Position numbers and translations under genes: made by a program. Source: Eutypa lata (Eukaryota; Ascomycota; Sordariomycetes; Xylariales; Diatrypaceae). Taken from it: a DNA stretch of 64,000 nt. Each line of letters begins with the position of its first letter. The first letter of the stretch is position 1. Under the pieces are notes generated by a model. It made no database searches and was not told the origin of the DNA. It saw only the letters and a program-made list of their open reading frames with translations. The stretch covers positions 744,001 to 808,000 of the forward strand of contig JAKULF010000015.1 of NCBI GenBank assembly GCA_022661535.1. Reading direction: 5' to 3'. Positions 58,101-64,000 of the stretch are shown here, one piece after another.

Positions 58101-61100
58101 TTATGCACTTGCTTAAGGGGTTTTGGCCCCCTCCCCCTGGCTCTCCTATAATTACACATACATTTCTTTTTCGTCTTTTCATGGATGGTCTGATATGGCG
58201 CTAGTTAGCAGTGAAAAGGGTCTGTGCAATTTAATTATCATGTCTCAGCTGTCAGCCTTATGATCTCCCATGAGCCATAACTCGTGGTACTCCCCACAAA
58301 ATCTCCACTCGGATTCGCTAAGTTTGAATCAACCCGACTCGGGCAGTTCGAAGGTTCCAAGCCACTGGCACTGCTGACTGCCGGTGGTGGATATCCATTG
58401 TTGAAGGGATCCAAGGGGCTCGGATTAGTGATGCCTAAGTTAAACGATCAGGTAAGCGACGAGGGGTAGCTGTTAATTGAAAGCTATGCATGATGTTATT
58501 GTCATTGATATGCTATCTTTTGCGAGCATATTGTTGCAAGCTAACTTGGGGGCTCATACTGCTGGATGGCTACTTTACTTGCATTAGATACTGGTGAGCT
58601 ATGGACTTTGTGCGACTAGAACACTCGTTGTCAAGCGACATAACTCGGAAAGAGAATTGAATATGCAACAAAGTCCGACCTGGAACGGACTTGGCAACTT
58701 GTTGAAACCCGCTGATGAAAGCCTTTTTACGAACACTTCAAAAACTAGTGCCTGTTTAAAGCGACTTAACTACATACAGTAGAGCTATTACAGCAGCAGT
58801 TAACGTGAGAATTAATAATTCCACACGTACTTCCATGTTGACTACCGCCTACCTATACTGTGTTTAATACTGCTTAATATTATTTACCAACCTAGGCAGG
58901 TACTTGGCGTCCTAATCAATGATTACAATAAATTATATGATGATTAATTGGAAGATGAAAGAAAGCAGTTCTAGGGAAATAAGCTTTTGTCAATTAATCG
59001 GCAACATGTTGCAATGTGGGGGTTGCTCATCTAATCGGGTTTAAAAGAAGCAAGCAAAAAAACCAATTTGTGCAAATTTCGGGGTAAAGAGCTGCCGCTA
59101 CTCTGCCGGATCGATAGGTTGACGAGAAAGTCATGGAATCATAATGAGTCTTTCTTTCATCGAATTTTTTTTTCTGACTCAATGCCGGGTTTTGTCCATC
59201 TTTCATTCGGCATTATGGACTCCGCTTCTCCGTCTAACTACATGGTAGCGTTCAAGACAGGGTATCGTTGTGTTGTTCGTGGTGATTCATTTGGATTATG
59301 TGGGGAAGCATCATAATTATTAATCGATCTTTGTCAGTCAAGAACAAATTATGCTGGGCAATCTAGCAATTTAACTATAATGATTTTTAAAGTTAGTGCT
59401 AGGTAGTCGGTAGTTAACCATTGAAACGCATACTTTTTCATTCATCAATAAACGAAGCAAGGAGCAGATCTCTAGTTGTACATAGTATGTATAGTCATCA
59501 TTGATTTTGCATGCACATTAAAAGGGTTGATTACTATGAAGTACATACTATCGCAGCTATAAGTGCCTAAGTATGTACATAGGTGCCTAGGGGTTTCGAA
59601 ACTCACGATCTTGTTCTAGGATGATTATGGAGCAACTTGAACAAAGCCACACTCACTCACTCCGACTTTTCAGTCGGAATCCACAGATTGCCCGGGACTA
59701 CGGAGTATACACCAAGAATTAGATAGGCGGTCGACGAACTCCTATTTGTCTTATAGATATGTAGCAGGTGAGTTGTTATGTAGCATAATAATACTCAGTA
59801 GAAGTAAGGGTTATGCCAATACGATCCAATGATCTTTAGTTCGGCGTGACCACGGGCTACGAACGGTCCCGAGATATATCCTGTCCAGGTTAGTGAACAA
59901 CGGAGCATTGTCTGCACCGGTCTTGCGGGTGGGCTTTGCGACTGGGCAGGGTTTAGCGAACCAGCCAACCAGCTAGAGCCTAGGCCGCGGACTGCGGCTT
60001 TATGACTTAAGCATGTTTTATGAGCGAGCGGTCGGTCGGTGATGTGGCTTTGCAATTCGCACTCGCACCAGACAATGCGCAGCAGAGTACCTACGTATTG
60101 TACATAGTTGCGGTGAGAACAAGGGACCCGATATGCATTGCATACATATGTAAGCAGACACAAATGTAGGAGATGTGCATTACTTCCGCAATATCCTGCC
60201 TGACTGCGCCCCCCCCATACTATGTAGTATGTACCCGTGGGTCGTGGCCTTTTCCCTTTTCTACTATACTGCGTACTTATTAGTTGCTTCGTACATGCTC
60301 GCATAGTCGGTGCCTGGTGTTTGTGCCTGTGACGCGCGCACATTACGAATAATCCGACGCTACAACCGTTTGCACCGTTTAAGCCCGATCAAGTCCATAT
60401 AGGAACTTCGGCTTCGGAAACATTGTCCAAGTCATCCATAACCCAAGTCAGCAGGCTACTTACAAACAACTATTGATACAAAAGAATCAACATTCCCACT
60501 TCTGATCCCGATTATCCAGGCAACATCATCATTACTGTACACATAGGAGATCCTGCAAGCCATCTATCTACAACTATAACTACTTACCTAGCTATATCAT
60601 CTAACTAGGACACCTAACCTTACTACTATATCAACCTGATATATTTGGTATTTGGACAACCTGAAACTGCATATTATCCCTTCAACCAACATACAGAGGT
60701 TTACCATCTACGTTGAATTACATAACTTCATCCCCCTTTCGCACGCACATATTATATGCATACAGTGCTACTAGGCGATTACTATTACCACCCCTACTCG
60801 ATCTGCTAGGTAAAAAGCTAGGGCTACATATCAGCTGCAGCCTACACCTACCTTTCATACCCCTGTCCTATTATATTATAGGGACTAGTGACCGCCCGCC
60901 AACCAACCTTGTCGGCTTGTGTCTCCACGCCCTGCGCCTGCAACAGAGAGCAAGCACAGACAGATACAAATACTCTAGCATAGGGCTCCTTGTTAGCTAC
61001 TGCCTTGGCCCGGAGATCGGTGCCTGACTCACACACGCAATATCACAAATTTATTGCAAGCTATTTCATTATAAACATAAGAAACACAGACCAACCATAA

Positions 61101-61121
61101 GTATTCACAATACAATACACA
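55193..61121. other. Gene desert, 5.9 kb
   Basis: The largest gene-free part of the window. Frames are interrupted throughout, with no exon chain or RNA gene supported. It contains the imperfect hairpin at 57942-58018. The last 600 bases are a CA/CT-rich stretch likely to be the promoter and leader of the next gene. Confidence 0.45.
57942..58018. repeat. Imperfect 25-bp inverted repeat (hairpin)
   Basis: Arms 57942-57966 and 57994-58018 pair at 23 of 25 positions, with a 27-nt loop. The left arm begins AGGTGG and the right arm ends CCACCT. It could be a small MITE remnant, a cruciform-forming element or an RNA hairpin. No target-site duplication is evident. Confidence 0.8.
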
Positions 61122-61925
61122 ATGGTTTCCGCAGTTTCTTCATCACCTCTTAACCCTTCACCTCCACACCCACAACAACAACACAGAGCATTGCCTCGTC
61201 CACAGAAGAAGGCCATGTCCGTCACTCAGACATACTTCCTTGCCCACAAGGCACGGGCTAAGCTCTCACATGAGGCTGGCCGTCCCGATCACAACCTCCG
61301 GCTCCTCGTTGGCCATGCCAACCTGCTGGATTCCTTAATGCTCGACCTCGCCGATGCCGAACGGGAGCAGGAGAGCTGGTTCACACAGTCCGTCCACGGA
61401 GCCTCACCGGCATCCTCCAAGACCGAGGAGAGACACATACAATGGAGCGATTCCGTGGTGGAAGAGGACTGGGAAGCCGATTCCTCGGATTCGGACAGCG
61501 ACTCGGACGTCGACTCAGATGTTGAGATGGAGGATGTTGCCCCTACACCACTCAGCCGGATACCTTCCCAGGCTATTATACCATCATCACCTATATTACA
61601 ACCAATGGATGCGGAGTTCGACGACGATGATGAGGAAGAAGATTACGACTCCTTAACCCTCACACGATCACAATCTCACTCAATATCACCTCCAGAACTC
61701 GACCACGACTCAGACTCATCGGACGACGAGTCGATGCCCCCCTCACCACCCACCGCGACAATACCCTCGTTCTCACAGAAGCAGAGAGATGCCACCGTCA
61801 CAACCAAGTACTTAGACCCGAGGCAAGAAGAGGAGGAAGATGACAAGTCTGATTTCTATAATGAAGGCTATTATCTACCTCCAAGAAATCCAACACGGCT
61901 GGTATCTGCGATAACAGTCTACTAA
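61122..61925 (+). CDS. Acidic conserved fungal protein of unknown function
   Basis: Single exon, 267 residues. The N-terminal conserved part (about residues 30-85) reads AMSVTQTYFLAHKARAKLSHEA, then RLLVGHANLLDSLMLDLADAEREQ. I recall this helical block from small fungal proteins of unknown role, possibly related to yeast Ecm13/YJR115W; that link is tentative. The remainder is disordered and highly acidic, with Ser-Asp repeats (DSSDSDSDSDVDSDVEMED) and Asp/Glu runs. It ends in a conserved-looking YYLPPRNPTRLVSAITVY. No signal peptide or membrane segment. A long CA-rich leader precedes the ATG, which suggests extended 5' UTR control. Confidence 0.75.
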   Translation: MVSAVSSSPLNPSPPHPQQQHRALPRPQKKAMSVTQTYFLAHKARAKLSHEAGRPDHNLRLLVGHANLLDSLMLDLADAEREQESWFTQSVHGASPASSKTEERHIQWSDSVVEEDWEADSSDSDSDSDVDSDVEMEDVAPTPLSRIPSQAIIPSSPILQPMDAEFDDDDEEEDYDSLTLTRSQSHSISPPELDHDSDSSDDESMPPSPPTATIPSFSQKQRDATVTTKYLDPRQEEEEDDKSDFYNEGYYLPPRNPTRLVSAITVY

Positions 61926-64000
61926 GGCATTTCACATGTCACAACAAAAAGTACTTAATTCTCTCTGCATCTGGGCGGCGTTATAAAATACCACTCTGGG
62001 CATTACGGGCATTGTTACGAGCGCAAGCGATTTTGATATTTACATGTTACACCATTACGGATTGGGATTACAGGACACATATAATACGGGCGTGTTGTGA
62101 TCCTTTACTTGACTATGAAGGACGTCACCACTCACAGAACTTTTTACTATTGGCGGAAGCGTTGGAGGATTACTCTATCGGGAAGTCAAATCTTCAGGAT
62201 TTGCAGGACAGCGGGGCTATATTCGGCCTCCCGATCCGCTCCCTGGTCTTCGGCCTATCACCTGGATACAGTTTATCTGTTGGGTGGCCTTGAAAGACTC
62301 AAAGGTTGAGTGGAACAAATGCACACCGGCCTCGGACAATTATTTCATATAAACATACATAGCTAGCGATTAAGGCGACCGACTACACAAGAAGTCACCG
62401 CTTAAGAAATAAAATCAGTTGAATAACAGTTCCAAGTATTACGATTTTGTGCATTATAGCTCCGTAAAATTATATCATTCGGCTTTCATGGTGGGCATGC
62501 GATTGTGTGTAATAGGTAAACTATAGCTAAGTATACAACCACAACCAAAAGTCATCATCACTGGGCAAGTTTGATTATTCATACGAATCCTACGTGCTTA
62601 GGTAGTGGTTAATCGAAGTTTCAAAGCTTTGTTGAGTCACGACAACCTTTAGCGACCTAGGAAGCTAAGCTCAAGCGATCACCCAATTGAGTGCGATCAT
62701 GAATGAAACAATGTCCCACGCGACATCGGCATTATAAATTGTCATCTGGGGTTTGATTCATAATCACGAACCCCAAATTGTAGAATTTCAACAAGGGGCC
62801 GGTTTCCAACGTCTAAGTTACATACATACCTACCTACATCTTAGCTAACCAGAGACCGGCCGGCTACCTATGTACATACCTACATGCCTCTAACTGGTAG
62901 CTTTTAACATTAAAGTTCTACATGATTCAACATTCATTCCGTGAGGGAAAATAAATGATTTGTGACCTCGGGCAGATGACAAACCCGCGTAGCACCGAGG
63001 TCGAAGATCCGTAGAACCCGCCAACCCGTGACTCCACCAATCTACAAAATCTACCCGAAAACTTTTTTTGAGATGACCGACCATTGCATAACTAAGTGTT
63101 TGCATAAAATTCGTATAGCGTATACATAGCTACATACCTAGGTAGATACAAAAGTTCCCGGGGGGGCTTTCCCATTTCTTGGTAACAAGCAGCATCCCAT
63201 CCCGTCCTGCCCTGCCCTGGCTCGCCCTGACAGCCCGACTGGTCGTCCCCCGGCCTAGCTGACAACAGGGGGTCTCAATTAAAATAAAATCACAAAAGGG
63301 CAGGATTGTCTTGTCGCATTCCATAGACACACACCTACGAAGTAAAAGTCTATCCGAACATCGTGAGAGAGCTACGGGTTACCTTTAGTTAGACACCCCT
63401 AATACGTGAAATACCTAGTCGGCTATAGGTAAATAGCCCAAGATGAGTTTTGCTTTTTCCAATCCCCCCCCCCCCCAAACTCATGGGTCCGTACAAGATT
63501 GTCAAGTCCTTTTTTTTTTTGTGTGCCGAGAACCATTTGGCATCAATGATACATAGTTGCCAACACCCGTTCAACGTCCAATCATCTTACGCCGCGATGC
63601 TCGCATTCCACGGAGATAGCGCAACCCCACAAAGGTGGAAGGAAGCCAGCCTTACGGACGACCTAAGGAGACAATACGTCCACGACCGTGATTGTAGGTA
63701 AAAGGTAATAAGGTATTATTGCCGCTATTAGTTAAATTGGCCTCGATTCCGCGGAATCTAGACAAGCCGAGAATGGTCGCGTGCTACAAAACGTTCCGTT
63801 AAGCGACAGTAATCCCTATCTACTCCTCCTCCACCAAGAAATAACAATAAAAACCATGTAAAGAGAATACCATTCCTCTATGTACATGTTGCAACAGGAT
63901 CGTGATCTTCTTTTCTGGTGGTGGGCAGTAGATGCAATGCAACTTTGTTCTCCCTACCTATTCACACGAGTTGAATCTAGGTAGGTGGGCTCAGAGCTGA
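61926..64000. other. Spacer to the window end
   Basis: No gene supported. Open stretches at 62012-62309 directly follow the acidic protein gene but have no recognisable product. Confidence 0.45.
63464..63476. repeat. Homopolymer of 13 C
   Basis: Thirteen consecutive C in spacer DNA, followed about 35 bp later by a run of T. Length is likely unstable. Confidence 0.85.

Overview
The window looks like nuclear DNA of a filamentous ascomycete (Pezizomycotina, probably Sordariomycetes). The evidence is short spliceosomal introns of about 55-180 nt with GTATGT/GTAAGT-type donors, uORF-poor but long AT-rich spacers, and protein families such as a fungal rhodopsin-like membrane protein, a fungal GH18 protein, a fungal universal-stress-domain protein and an Mkk1/2-type kinase. 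The phylum is inferred from gene content; no rRNA or other marker sequence is present to fix the genus.

Layout. 0.9-2.4 kb: a five-exon gene of an unrecognised fungal family, intact except for one in-frame TAG. 3.3-4.5 kb: mitochondrial Fe-S assembly factor ISA2. 5.3-8.1 kb: divergently transcribed ribosomal protein genes RPL7 (minus) and RPS14 (plus). RPL7 intron 2 carries a box C/D snoRNA whose guide is complementary to a universally conserved 25S rRNA segment. 9.1-12.7 kb: a CSB/Rad26-type SNF2 ATPase. 14.7-15.7 kb: a secreted GH18-like protein. 18.5-20.1 kb: a serine-rich protein of unknown function. 24-25.6 kb: a rhodopsin-like membrane protein. 28.5-29.5 kb: the fatty-acid-elongation dehydratase PHS1, facing an alpha/beta hydrolase (29.9-31.4 kb). 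32.9-35.6 kb: a universal-stress-protein-domain gene with a 994-nt first intron. 41.1-47.3 kb: eIF3l (minus) and the ribosome-maturation GTPase EFL1 (plus), divergent. 48.1-49.8 kb: an Mkk1/2-type MAP kinase kinase. 53.6-55.2 kb: the DEAD-box ribosome-biogenesis helicase DBP8. 61.1-61.9 kb: an acidic conserved fungal protein. The rest is spacer DNA rich in TACCTA/TAGGTA words and short microsatellites.

Five protein genes plus one snoRNA serve ribosome production or translation (RPL7, RPS14, eIF3l, EFL1, DBP8 and the C/D snoRNA). Two pairs of these are head-to-head and may share regulatory DNA. I see no biosynthetic cluster, no intact transposon, no CRISPR and no clear tRNA. The best candidates for follow-up are the intronic snoRNA, the nonsense codon in the first gene, departures from consensus in the GH18 and DBP8 motifs, the long intron of the stress-protein gene, and a 25-bp imperfect hairpin near 58 kb. 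I did not find evidence for a wholly new biological system.
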